A model generated the notes under the pieces. The model worked only from the letters and a program-made list of their open reading frames with translations, did no database searches and was not told the origin of the DNA. The translations under genes and the position numbers were made by a program. A DNA stretch of 64,000 bases from Phlyctochytrium arcticum (lineage: Eukaryota; Chytridiomycota; Chytridiomycetes; Chytridiales; Chytridiaceae), in contig JAHLKI010000012.1 of assembly GCA_025602905.1 (NCBI GenBank), positions 620,001 to 684,000 on the forward strand. Reading direction: 5' to 3'. Shown piece by piece: positions 12,301 through 22,751 of this stretch; position 1 is the stretch's first letter, and each line of letters starts with the position of its first letter.

Positions 12301-13600
12301 TCTTGTTGCAGGGCCAAGTCCATAGAGTTCTGCACCATTGGCCATGTCAGAGTGTATGCCAAAAAGCCTGCGAGGGCACGATATCATACCTGACGATACT
12401 GCAATTCCTTTTCCAGCCTAGTCTCCATATCACGTCGCAACTGCCGCTCCGTTTCCAACATTTTGGCGGTAACCTTGTCCATATTCGCCATCATCTTTTC
12501 GGCGGCTTCTTCCGGCCGTTTGCGGGGTGCAATATCGGTTGAAGCGGTTTCCGTGTCTTGGGGATGAAAAGTGTGTGGGTGACGGCGCTGGGTATGGGCT
12601 TTGAGGTAGGCGGACGTGACAAAGAGTTTGGAGCATAACGGGCATTTCTATCGCTTTGGTGTTAGTTTATGGTAGTCGTACTTTGGAAGTGATGTGCCAC
12701 TTTACATGGTAGGAAGCAGAGTTGTTGGCAGCTGTTGGTAAAACTGAATTGATGGGGTGAGACAACTTTGTCATGATTTGAAATGCGTACAGGCTCTTCT
12801 TCAGCACGCGAGTTTCCTTTCGTAAAGCGGCCATCTCGGTTTTCTAATATGAGCGACCCGTGAGGTTAGCTTTGCGACAAATGGATCCAAGTCGTTGAAC
12901 CTTACATAAGAGTTGTTGGAGGCTCTGGTCTGCTCCAGCTCACTCATGAATGCTTGGGCGCGTTCGGCCAGTGCTTTGCGTGAGTCTATGAGATAGTCCT
13001 AAATTCCACGAGCGATTAGCTTGGGGCAATCATTTAAAGTCGATGACAAAGTGATCCTCACCTGAGAATGAACCAAGTATTCAATCACCATTTGAGCCAG
13101 CTGGAAGATCTTGATGTAGTTGGGATCAATCGCCAAATCTACAGAATATCTCGACGTTAGTCTTGCTTCTCGGGGTCATGTCTCTTCCACTTTGACATCC
13201 TCCTTGAGCGTTCCCACATGATAGATCTGCCTCTATTCCCACACAAAGCCATCTCTCAAACGACCATCTGTAATACGAACTCGTTCAAAGAATCCCTCCC
13301 ACACAGCGTCCGTGCTCATTATGATTCCCCTTAATCGTGGTCGGTAGTTCCAGGAGACCCACCTTCAGCCTCAATGTCACAATAAGTCAAGTTTTCCATA
13401 ATGTCTTGCAGAGCTTGGACATCAATCTGTTTGTTTGTATGAGGAATGGAAGATACCATCTTGACAGAGTAAAGTCACACACGCACCTCCTTCTGGATCT
13501 GAGATACATCGATGCCAGCTAGGACCCTCCAGTTCAAGCGCTCCCTCCGTCTTTTGAAGAAGAAGCTGGGGGCCAGCTGGGATGGTTGTTTGCGGTACAT
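9394..13600 (-). CDS. DZIP1: DZIP1-like basal-body zinc-finger protein
   Basis: DZIP1/DZIP1L proteins act at the basal body and transition zone in ciliogenesis. Model complement(join(9394..9502,9568..11326,11381..11423,11482..11670,11733..11825,11885..12073,12129..12203,12264..12329,12390..12647,12706..12843,12906..12998,13062..13138,13363..13426,13487..13600)); the 14 pieces sum to 1,088 codons plus stop. The N-terminal DZIP domain reads FFFKRRRERLNWRVLAGIDV, then VQALQDIMENLTYCDIEAE and IDPNYIKIFQLAQMVIEYL. A single C2H2 finger follows (CPLCSKLFVTSAYLKAHTQ, ending RRH), then a ~200-residue coiled coil and a very long disordered Ser/Thr/Pro-rich C-terminal half (exon 9568-11326) with acidic runs such as SEEEEEES. 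Family assignment rests on the N-terminus plus finger; the tail shows no recognisable domain. The intron at 13139-13362 is longer than its neighbours. Confidence 0.88.
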
Positions 13601-14622
13601 GGTTCAGTGTCCTGTCGGGATGAAAAGGTATGGTTCTAGGGCCGGACAAGAGGAGGAAGGGGTGCCAGCCCCCAGTCTCTTCTCAGTTGGCAATGGGTTG
13701 GAGTTTGGATTATGCCGTGGTTGTCTATGGCTGTCGTTTAGCGGTGATTGATATGAGAGTGTCATTCCTTTGAACCGAGCGGAATGCTGCTTACGCGACA
13801 GCACGCGTCTTTAGGAATGGTCCATCATTAGTCTCAAAGCGGTTATATGACAATCCTTGGGATGTGTTTTACGCGTGTTTCGCGAGGGATGCCCCATCCA
13901 GGAGGCTCCGAATGCAGGGGCCCAGGGAACCCAATAGGAAAGATCTGGTATAAGGAAAATGCAACAGTCAGTCATTGAGAGTCGGAGTGTGTGTGTTATT
14001 AAGTTGTTTGTTTGCATCAACGAATAGATGGCGCGCAGTAGCTGTGCGCTCCAAGAAAGCCGTTGTGTTCCCGCAAAACCCCAGAAAATCAACAGCAGGC
14101 TTTTTGCATCTTGCTTTCGGCCAAACAAGCAAAATATGCATAACCTGATTATGGCCACTACCATGATACGATGCCAATGCAGGATTGGGCCCAAGGCCTT
14201 TCCTGAATTTTCATGAATTGATTGCGTCTGGCCAAGAATTTTTCAGCTGGATCCATAAGTAAGAGCTGTCAGTCCGCAGATGGCCATGTATCGCACAGAA
14301 TCAAGCAGCGAGATAATTAAAATGCCGTTCAGGGAAAAAACGTCCCGAGGTCGAGGACCGCAGGACTCGGCAGGAGAGAAAAAGGGCTTGTCATTCTGGG
14401 CCTTCTTCCCCTGCCCTTGCCCTTTCGCCGCCGTATTCGATCGAGTATAAAAAGGCCCGGGCCAAAGTCGTTTTCCTTCCTTCCTCCGATTTTACCGGGC
14501 GCCAAAAGTACCAATAGCGACTCTATCATCTCACCAACGACACTCAGCTCATTCGACCGGAGATTGGGCAGACAGAAAACTTGGAACATAAACAAAAAAC
14601 ATTCAATAGCGAGATAAGCAAG
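13601..14622. promoter_or_regulatory. Divergent intergenic region between DZIP1 and ADI1, with TATA box for ADI1
   Basis: About 1 kb with no supportable gene; the small open frames here lack family features. A TATA box (TATAAAAA) lies at 14446-14453 on the + strand, 170 bp before the ADI1 ATG, followed by a CT-rich stretch. This suggests a long 5' leader and a strong, classical promoter for ADI1. Nothing clear is seen for DZIP1. Confidence 0.5.
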
Positions 14623-15231
14623 ATGGTAGAGGCATGGTACTATGCGACGTCGTCAGAACCGGGGCAGGCTCCCCATCGCTACTCGCCCAACCGTCCCGTC
14701 GCTCTCTCCCAAATCGCAAAGCTAGGCGTGCGCGTCGCGCGCATCGACCTCGCCAACTACCAGTCTCACATCGCAAACCTCGTCGCATCAACTCCCTACG
14801 CCCATATGGACGAAATCACCATTTCCCGCTCTACCCTCCCAAACTATGATGCCCTCCTCGCCATGTTTTACGCCGAACACATTCATCCCGATGAAGAGGT
14901 GCGCTACGTTGTCGAGGGATCTGGCTACTTTGACTTGAGAACTCCCAATGATCTCTGGATCCGCCTTCAGGCCGGACCGGGAGATCTCATCATCTTGCCC
15001 CCCGGTCTCTACCACCGCTTTACCCTCGACTCGCGCGACTACATCAAATGTGTCCGTCTGTTTCGCGAAACGACAGCTTGGACCTCCATCAACCGCTCAG
15101 ATGCCGCCGACTCTCATCCCGATCGTCTTGCTTACTTGAAATCCTTTGGCGACGCTGGCCGCCACTTTAAAGCTCTGCCTTCTTCCTCGTCGACAGCTGC
15201 CGGTGCCCCAGCTGCCGCCTGCTGTTGTTAG
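14623..15231 (+). CDS. ADI1: Acireductone dioxygenase (methionine salvage), intronless
   Basis: Cupin-fold enzyme that oxidises 1,2-dihydroxy-3-keto-5-methylthiopentene to the methionine precursor 2-keto-4-methylthiobutyrate. A single 202-residue exon. The metal ligands are visible in FYAEHIHPDEEVRYVVEGSG (two His and one Glu) and in the later PPGLYHRFTLD (third His). The N-terminal MVEAWYY and the block DYIKCVRLFRE are standard for the eukaryotic family. About 20 residues are added at the C-terminus: a Ser/Ala stretch ending in three cysteines (PAAACCC), not usual for the family. The absence of introns and the strong TATA box contrast with the intron-rich neighbours and would suit a highly expressed gene. 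The start codon follows the leader directly and gives the full family N-terminus. Confidence 0.95.
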   Translation: MVEAWYYATSSEPGQAPHRYSPNRPVALSQIAKLGVRVARIDLANYQSHIANLVASTPYAHMDEITISRSTLPNYDALLAMFYAEHIHPDEEVRYVVEGSGYFDLRTPNDLWIRLQAGPGDLIILPPGLYHRFTLDSRDYIKCVRLFRETTAWTSINRSDAADSHPDRLAYLKSFGDAGRHFKALPSSSSTAAGAPAAACCC

Positions 15232-15795
15232 TTGATATCTCCTCGCCCCTATATACATACATACCCTCTAATCTCTCTTTGCGGGCCAAAGAAGATCCTT
15301 GTACATATATCGTATAGCTACTATAGTAAAAGTCTTGTTTTATAAAGACGCCAAACCTTAATAATTCAATGTAATAATCATCAATGTCAACTCAGATTCT
15401 CTACCATTGCAGATGTTGAGCCTCGTGTTCTATAGATGGTCAGGACCGGTCAGGAACGCGTGGGATCTTTTGCAATCGAGACCATCGCGTGACTATTCGC
15501 GTCCTGGGGGTTCCTCCCAAATCAGAATTGGCATGACGTTCAGATGCACTTGGTCCGCGAAACGAACGCTGCCACGCTACGGAACAAGAACATTTGTAAT
15601 TGTTCAACCATAATATTAGAGAGTTTGTGTGAATGCCTTTATATATACAAGTGTAGGGGGGGAGAGAATATCCAACGGATAAACAAAATCTAAAACCGGG
15701 CGTGTGTCTACTAAGATACATACATATATACATTGTGTGTGTGTGTGTGGTGAGATGATGCCAAAAGGACTTGAGGGGAAAAAGAGCGTTCATAT
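15232..15795. other. Convergent intergenic region with (GT)n microsatellite
   Basis: The 3' flanks of ADI1 and BRF1. It holds AT-rich runs (repeated TACATA near 15,250-15,260 and 15,718-15,730) and a (GT)n tract of about 16 bases at 15734-15750. No gene is supported. Confidence 0.6.
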
Positions 15796-17754
15796 TCACT
15801 CTTCCTCAAAATCCCCATCATCACCTTCCTCATCTTCAGCCAAAGACTTGCCAAACCCAGTCACACTCTCACTCGAAAACGCAAGTCCAGCCACCAACCC
15901 CTGTTTCCGCCGAATCTCGTCCTCGTCAATATCGAATAAACTGTCAATCACGTCATAATTGATTTTTTTGGAGACGCGTTTGGTTTTTAGGAGGTTGCGG
16001 GTTGCTTCGGCCGGGGTGGAGGCGCGGGGGAGTTGGGGTTTGCCTTTGGCATTGTTGCGGGCTCGTTTGGGTTTCTTGGGTTGATGTCCCTTTTCTTTCA
16101 AAAGTTGTTCTTTCACTAAAGTCATTCCTTTATTTAGCCCCAAGCACGTTCACTAAAGACACGCGATTCGAACGTACGCTGCTGTTTCAAGATCCAGTCC
16201 TTGTTTTCCTCGGTCCAGAGAATCTCTTTGACTTCTGCTTCCTCTTCCGTCACGCTCACCATATTCATAATTTCAGGGTCATCATCTAAATCAGATAATC
16301 GGACTTCGTCATCGTCCTCTCCTCCTTCTGATGCGACAAACGCATTAGTGGGTCTGCCAAAGAAAGAGCGGGCGAAAGATATGCCTACCCATTGCGCCCT
16401 CGCTCAGCTTTAGGGTATCAGATTGACCGAGAATATCTTGCATCTCCGCCAGCAGATCCGCATCCTCACCCCCGCCAGCAACACTCTCAGTCTCGGCATC
16501 CACCTCCTCGGAATCTTCCGGTTGTTTCCGTTTCTGGGATTTGAGAAAGGCGGGCGGGTTCTGAGATTCGGGGAGCCAGATGGTTTGGAATTGTTCTACG
16601 CTTAGTTCGGCAGAGGGGGTATGTTGGAATTCTTTGAGACTAGATTATGGATGGGTAAGTAAGGGTTTATGGATGAATTTAGGCAGTAGGAATTACCGTT
16701 TACGTAACGTCGCCTCACAAATCTTGACGACCAGGACAATTTCGCGGTGCGTCCGTTTGAACCCATTCATTCTTGCCGCAATAAACAGGCCTAAAATTTG
16801 ACCAGTGTGTCAGTACGGGACGCATATGTAACAAATGCAAACAGTAACACAGTAACCCACAAGCAGCACAAATTCCCGCCGGCCGTCGTCCCAACTGTAT
16901 CCAATCCCGATTCATCCGCTGCACCAGCCGATTGGCATCCCGAATGACTGTTCCCGTCTTTTCCTCAAAGTCCAATTTGGCCGCAAACCGCGAAATGTAC
17001 AGTGCTGGGTCCACGAGGGGTAAATCGATATGCAGGATTTGGACCAGTTTGAGGAAGGAGGCACCGAGTTTGTAGACGTTGGTTGAAAGGGCATCGGCGA
17101 AATCAATCAACATGTGGGCCGTCTTATCCCGTCGACATTGAATGTATAAGCATGCTGCGGCGACATCATTAAGTCGTCGTCCTTTGGTGAAATTGTTGAT
17201 GACGGCTAGGTTGAAGAATCGTTGTGCGGATTCGATTTGTCGCGCGTTCATTTGGATTTGGGATTGGTAGGCGATATCCTGGATTCGTCGGTGTCCTGCG
17301 CGTTTGACCATTAGTTACATTAATGGCAGAGGGTATGCCAACATTACCATTCATTATTGTTGTTTCTCGAGACTCTTGACCGCTCAACATAGACCTTCCC
17401 CCCTTTCCTCCTTGTACCGTTCGCGTAACTCGTGCTAGCATCATTATATCGTAAGTACTAATCCTTTACAAAACTATCCATTCTCTCCACCTCACCTTTG
17501 TCCTTGCCCATACTGAATCCCTCGGCAATAGCCGCACCCTTGGCATTCTCCATAAACGAGACTTCAGCAACAATGGCATTCTCCTCCAACACCTAAGGTG
17601 CTCAAAAAATTCATTAATTTGGGCCCAAAATTTTAAAACTGAGCTTTGAAGACATTACCCCTCCACAGCCCGTACACACGACATGCCCCATAGCATCGTC
17701 GTGCTCGACTTCCGTCTGACTATCGCATGTTGAACAAAACCGGCGTGGTGCCAT
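15796..17754 (-). CDS. BRF1: TFIIIB subunit Brf1 (RNA polymerase III initiation)
   Basis: Brf1 bridges TBP, TFIIIC and RNA polymerase III at tRNA and 5S genes. Starts at 17754 with a zinc ribbon: [15 protein letters not shown] holds the first Cys pair and VVCTGCGG the second. The TFIIB-like cyclin folds follow over several exons: [39 protein letters not shown] and [20 protein letters not shown] for the first repeat, [19 protein letters not shown] and [20 protein letters not shown] for the second. The C-terminal Brf1-specific block is [20 protein letters not shown], followed by an acidic tail ending DGDFEEE. At least six short introns interrupt it; I did not fix every junction. It is divergent from APC5, with 281 bp between start codons. 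Confidence 0.93.
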
Positions 17755-18035
17755 TGCGGACTTGGTTGTATTATTTGTTCGTTCGGAATGGTTCAAAAGG
17801 CTAAAAACGAGAAAACATTCTGGACATGAGCGGAATTTGACCGCGGGCGTACAGTACGTGCACGTGATTCATCTTGTCATGAAAGTGTTGAGTGACTTTT
17901 CCGTAAATTTCAACGGTGATCTTGGAGATTTTGGTGGTCGACGGAGCATACGGGGGAGCACTGGGAGTATCTAACTCAGTTGGAGATGCAGAGTCGATTA
18001 GTGTGTTCGTTACCCACGCGAGAAAACCGGAAAAG

Positions 18036-19493
18036 ATGTCTCTCATAACATCTTCGCTCTCCCCGCGAAAGCTGGTTCTGCTCATACTCTTTGACATGTA
18101 CTTGGCCCAACCCGAGTCGCAGACGGTTATAAGCAACGAAGACATTCCGTTGTTCTTGTTGGAGGAATTAGAGGAGGTATACTATCCCACCTCTCCTTCT
18201 GACAACGACGCGCGAAACTCATTTGTTTATATGTCAAAGGCCAATTTCATCTTGTGTGGACCGTGCGAATATAAACGGCTACGACGCAAGTTTCCCAACA
18301 CAATTTATATTGAGAAGGATACGTGGTTGGATGTGCTTGATGACAAGGTTGGTTTTCGAACGCGTCAGTCTTGATCGTATCGGTATTCATGGAAGAATAG
18401 ATGGAATGTGCTATGCAATCGGTAGAGGACATGTTGGCCGTCTTTGCCCCTTTTGAGGATGATTTGACCGAGGTATGGATGATACTTATCCCGTTTGATG
18501 GAGTGAAGATGGCTGATAGGGATCCAGGAAGATATCAATGCGAGATATAGCATGACATCTCCTTACGGCGTCCTGGTTCGAGAGCTGGTCTTAGATCACA
18601 ACGACCTCAAGAATGATCTTGTCAAGGCCGATCTCTTTCTCACTCACTTGCGGACTTTTGCTGGTCAATCGTCCGAAAATGAAATCGTGCCATTAAATCC
18701 TGAATCGATTGATACTTGTCAGTGCCGCGTCCCGCAGTATTCGGCAGCGGCCGAGTCGGAGCTGCTGTTGCTCACCGATAGCATCGAAACGACTTTGCAG
18801 GGTGAGTAGAAGATACGGCTGGCTAGACGTGTTAACCAGGTTTAACGTATGATCTCCAGACCCAACGTCGGTGATCGATGACGCGTTTCGTGAAAAGTTG
18901 CGCATCACGCTACAAAATCTGCAATGCCCAGCAAAAGCAGAGTGGTTACGGTACGTACCTCAACGCCAAACTCGCTGATTGCGCAAAACTAACCATTTGA
19001 TACCAGGTATACTTGCTACATCAGAGATCGCGAATTTGAGCAGGCCTCACGCGCGTTGGAACGAATCTTTCTCATGCAAAGCGGGCGGTTGGGTCGTCGG
19101 AGGTATGTTGTTTACAGCCAACTTGAAGGTCGTAAGGTGTGATTTTCTAACGCGGTATGAGAGTAGAAGTGACTGGATGCATCATTTGGCACTTTTCAAT
19201 TTGGGCAATCTATTGGCCAAGTTTGAGTACTATGATCTTGCGCTTGAGGTATGTTGAGAGTACGATGCGCGACAACCTTAGTGGGTTCCTTGACAACAAG
19301 ATATTCGAATTTAGACATGCTCAAGGGCCATTCCGCTCGCACAGGAAGTGGGAGATGAGGCGACATTGGGATATCTGCGCGAGTAAGGCTTTTGCCTACT
19401 TTCGTTTCGTACTCGTTACCTGAAACTGACGCTATCCTCAATTACAGGCAACGCCAACTCATTTCCAAAATGGCTCAAGATCATTCTTCATGA
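18036..19493 (+). CDS. APC5: Short APC5-like anaphase-promoting complex subunit
   Basis: Model join(18036..18347,18401..18472,18528..18801,18860..18950,19007..19102,19164..19248,19315..19382,19448..19493), 347 aa, in frame. The N-terminus SSLSPRKLVLLILFDMYLAQ resembles the opening helix of Apc5; TSPYGVLVRELVLDHNDL and the TPR LALFNLGNLLAKFEYYDLAL followed by AIPLAQEVGDEATLGYL match the conserved Apc5 core. Apc5 is a scaffold TPR subunit of the ubiquitin ligase that triggers anaphase. Family members are usually 700 aa or longer; this one stops just after the first TPR, and only 78 bp separate its stop from the EGH1 stop on the other strand, so the C-terminal TPR array is not encoded here. I do not see a frameshift. 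The assignment is moderately firm because similarity is spread thinly. Confidence 0.7.
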
Positions 19494-19571
19494 TTGATTG
19501 ATTGACTTTACTTTTACTTTGCCCAAAAATTAATTATTGTACATAATGCGATTAAAAAGAGTGTGTCCGGA

Positions 19572-21989
19572 CTACAAAATATTGCATTCAGTGGTGGGGT
19601 CGGGACAGATGGTGCTCTTTGCTTCTTCGCCGTCTGGTCTCCGGGATGACCAAGCAGTGAGTGAAGGATCGCGTCTGCGGATATTTATCGTGTGTTCAAC
19701 TGTAGATGATTTACCAGCTTCGGCAGTGGTTGTTTCTGAAGTACAGGCGCAGCGCCAATACAATCTTTGCTTTTCTGCGTCCCAGTGGTATTGTCCGGAA
19801 CTGAGCGAAACGTCCACATTCAATTTATGGTCATAGTAGTGTTCGTGGGGAACGAAAATTTCCGTTTCTAGGTCCCGCGAGCTAGTCATTCGATCGGGAG
19901 CCCAAACCCCTTCAGTAAGAGAATGAGAAAAGGTATACGTGAAATCAGCACATTCAAGGTCAAATTTAAGTGATAGTGGTGTTCCTGGGGTCAGGATCGG
20001 GTATGGTCTGACAAAGGCAGAAACGGCTCGGCCGCCCTCATTCAAAACATCAATGTCAAATGTCGGCATCTCCGTTTCGCCAGCGACCAGTGATGCTCGG
20101 GTATTATTGATCCTGGCGACCGGTGGTGACCAGATACTCAAGTCTTCCCCGTTCCAACCGTCGCCCCATTTGTGAGAGTTATCCGGGCAGTAATTCCATA
20201 GCGTGAAATTTAATAGATTGGTCTCGAGGGCATGCATGTTGCAATCCATTGCATTGATTTGCGCGGAGTAGTCTTGATCGAAATAAGCTTTTCGGTCGTC
20301 CATGTCATATGGAATGCCAATTTCGCCAATGACGCAGGGATAACTTCCTAATGAGGTCTCTGTGTCAGTGTCTGAGTAATCGAAAATGAAATGTGTTTTT
20401 AATACCTAAACAGGTTCGTCCTTCATCCTGTAGTGTTTGAAGTTGGCTGGCAAAGGCATACCGGATTCCCGTGTCACCCAATTTCAATCCAAACGCGGGA
20501 TGAGAGTATTTGCCCCGAAGAAAGCCAATGTAGTCGACGTTGTACCAGGTATTGAAATGCTTGCTGATCAAGGTCAGCCCGTCATACCAATGCGGAGCAT
20601 AGGCCACGCGGTCCCCTTCTTTGCTATGCCAATCTGGTGGATATTCATTGACAGGCGGTTCGAGAAACATGATTGCCTGTGGGTGGACATCCCTTAGACC
20701 GGTAGTAAATTTCTTGACGAATGGAATCCAGAAATCCTGGAGAAAGTCTACTGCAGTTCCGTCACTTTTGGTTGTAAAGTACTGTGGACGCAATAATTTG
20801 CATGTGGCCCGGTCCCAGACGCCATGTCGGGCCCAGATGCATCCCCCTAAATTGGCAGACCAAGCTTTGACACCGCCGGGATCAAGAGCAGTAGTTTTCT
20901 GCTTGCGCGGGCCAAAAGAGGAGACCTCCCAGACTTCCACTTCACAAGGGAAGCCTTCGCCGAGAAGCATACCTTGGAACGGGGTTGGTGTCAAGCCTTT
21001 TCGCAACTCCTGCAATGGATGGAGCTTGCCCAGATCAGGACAACCGATATATCCCATTGATGGCTCATTTAAGGTGTCGTAACCAATGACAACTTCGTCT
21101 TGAAGTCCAGGGGTCTGTGCTATCCGGCGCGCGAGTTCCACAAATGCCTTGCAAAAGTGCTGCTGCAGATATTCCTGAATTCCCACGCCATCGATTTTTT
21201 CGTTTGGCGCAAACGCGTCGCCACCAAAGAACAAGGTAAACATGGTTGCAGTAGCTAGCTTGAAATAATTGGTGGGCCAGATCATTTTGGGGTACTCCTC
21301 GGGATTCTCATAGGTATTATGAACGATCGCAGCGTAGCATTTGTCAAATTTTTCCACATCGAATCCGGCGACTTTGAGTGTCCAACCAGGGGCGCCAGAC
21401 CCTCCGGAATATCTTGACCACTAAGCGAGGGAGGATTCAATCAGTATATGGGCGGGTGAATCACTTTTACACAAAAAAACCGCTTTGACTTACCACATCC
21501 TGATGGGGATCGATAAACACTCGGAAGCCATAAACTTTGGCCTTTAACAAGAAGGCAACAATGTAATCCATAAAGTCAAAGTCATATTGCGAGCTGTCTA
21601 AACAGTTGGCTTAAGAATGGCAAAGCAGAACAAAGCACGTACGGGCCCTCGTGCTCCAAGGCTTCCCAAGTGACGTTCAATCGGATGAAATTGAACCCCC
21701 AGTGCCGGAGTCTGGCGAAATGTTCGTCGCTTTCGGAGAGTGGAAACGGCCGTCCGACAAAAGACACTGTCTTGTCATTGAAGAATCCGTCCCGCTCATG
21801 AGATGGCACATAGGGTTTGTAAGGCAACTTTGCGTTTCCAGAGACATTGACGCCGCGGAGCATTAGAGTTCGCCCGACAGCGTCTCTGAAATATTGCCCG
21901 TCCACATTCAGCGGTCCACTTGCCAAAGACGAGTCTCGCATCTCCTGTCCTGCTTTCTCTTCTGCTTTCTCCACTGCATTTTCCTTCAT
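19572..21989 (-). CDS. EGH1: GH5 beta-glucosidase, EGH1-like (steryl-glucoside/glucosylceramide hydrolase)
   Basis: Glycoside hydrolase family 5 enzyme of the fungal EGCrP2/Egh1 type, which removes glucose from ergosteryl glucoside and glucosylceramide. Model complement(join(19572..20347,20406..21420,21494..21593,21643..21989)), 745 aa, in frame. N-terminal VDGQYFRDAVGRTLMLRGVN and WGFNFIRLNVTWEALEHEGP form the first strands; VFIDPHQDVWSR is characteristic. The acid/base Glu is in GYDTLNEPSMGYIG and the nucleophile Glu in CVIGEIGIPYDMDD. The last ~170 residues form a beta-rich domain (ETEIFVPHEHYYDHKL). No signal peptide is seen, consistent with an intracellular enzyme. The splice at 21593 restores EGPSQYDFDFMDY. 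It shares a 184-bp divergent promoter with the small gene at 22174; a TATA-like ATAAATATA lies near 22,095. Confidence 0.92.
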
Positions 21990-22173
21990 ACTGGAGTTTT
22001 AGACGATTCGCTTCATGCGTATTTTCAATGATTCTCGAGCCCTCAGCTCTCCCGGGTACCAGATCACGTGAGCCGATCCTGTGGAACGAGTGACATAAAT
22101 ATAGCTTCCAGAATCCAGAGACTGTTTTACCCCACTATTCTTGCCAGTAAACATTTGACAGCTTCGGGAAAAG

Positions 22174-22679
22174 ATGGTGAGCTTTCATGCCCTTTCACCC
22201 TTCTACTTTCTGAGACATAGAGGCAGGCAGAATTAAAGGCAGTTTCGGATGCCATTCTCAAGTATGCCAGTGAGCTAGAAATTCCTGGCTATGACATTGC
22301 CAACAGTCCATATCTACCTGCCATTTGCAACGATACCGCACAAACTTCGCTGGACAAGCCATCAATAGCTATTGATACAAATGATGACTTCACCTTTCCC
22401 TTTCGCAGTGACTGGCCGAAGGATTTGCGAAAAGAGATGAGACTCATCTGTCAATCGTATCGCACACTCCGTGATGGGATGATTCGGATCACCTCGACAG
22501 AAATAGAGGAACAACTACAAATGCGAGAAGTTTTCCGAAGGGAACTCCCTTTAAGACAACCGAGTTCTTTACAGGATAGTGCCCACCGGCTTTTTATGGT
22601 GCGCTTATCACTTTTACAGTTCCGTGCAGTAGTTCAAATGAAAGCAGCACTACAGAAATACAATGTGTCATCATCATAG
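22174..22679 (+). CDS. Small unknown protein (two exons)
   Basis: I do not recognise this gene. Model join(22174..22176,22221..22679): the first coding exon is the ATG alone, then a 44-nt GT-AG intron, giving 153 aa. The protein begins MRQAELKAVSDAILKYASEL and is predicted helical, with a middle acidic/aromatic segment DDFTFPFRSDWPKDLRKEMR and a Gln/Arg-rich amphipathic C-terminal half (TEIEEQLQMREVFRRELPLR). No signal peptide or membrane span is apparent. Support for reality is the long open exon, the good donor (ATG/gtgagc), the acceptor acatag and its place behind a shared divergent promoter with EGH1. It could be a small coiled-coil subunit of a larger complex; that is a guess. Confidence 0.55.
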
Positions 22680-22751
22680 GTTATAGGAATGATCTTTAAA
22701 TGTTAGCGTAATAGTCTTAATAGGTTGATTTAACGCCAGAGATAGCGATCA

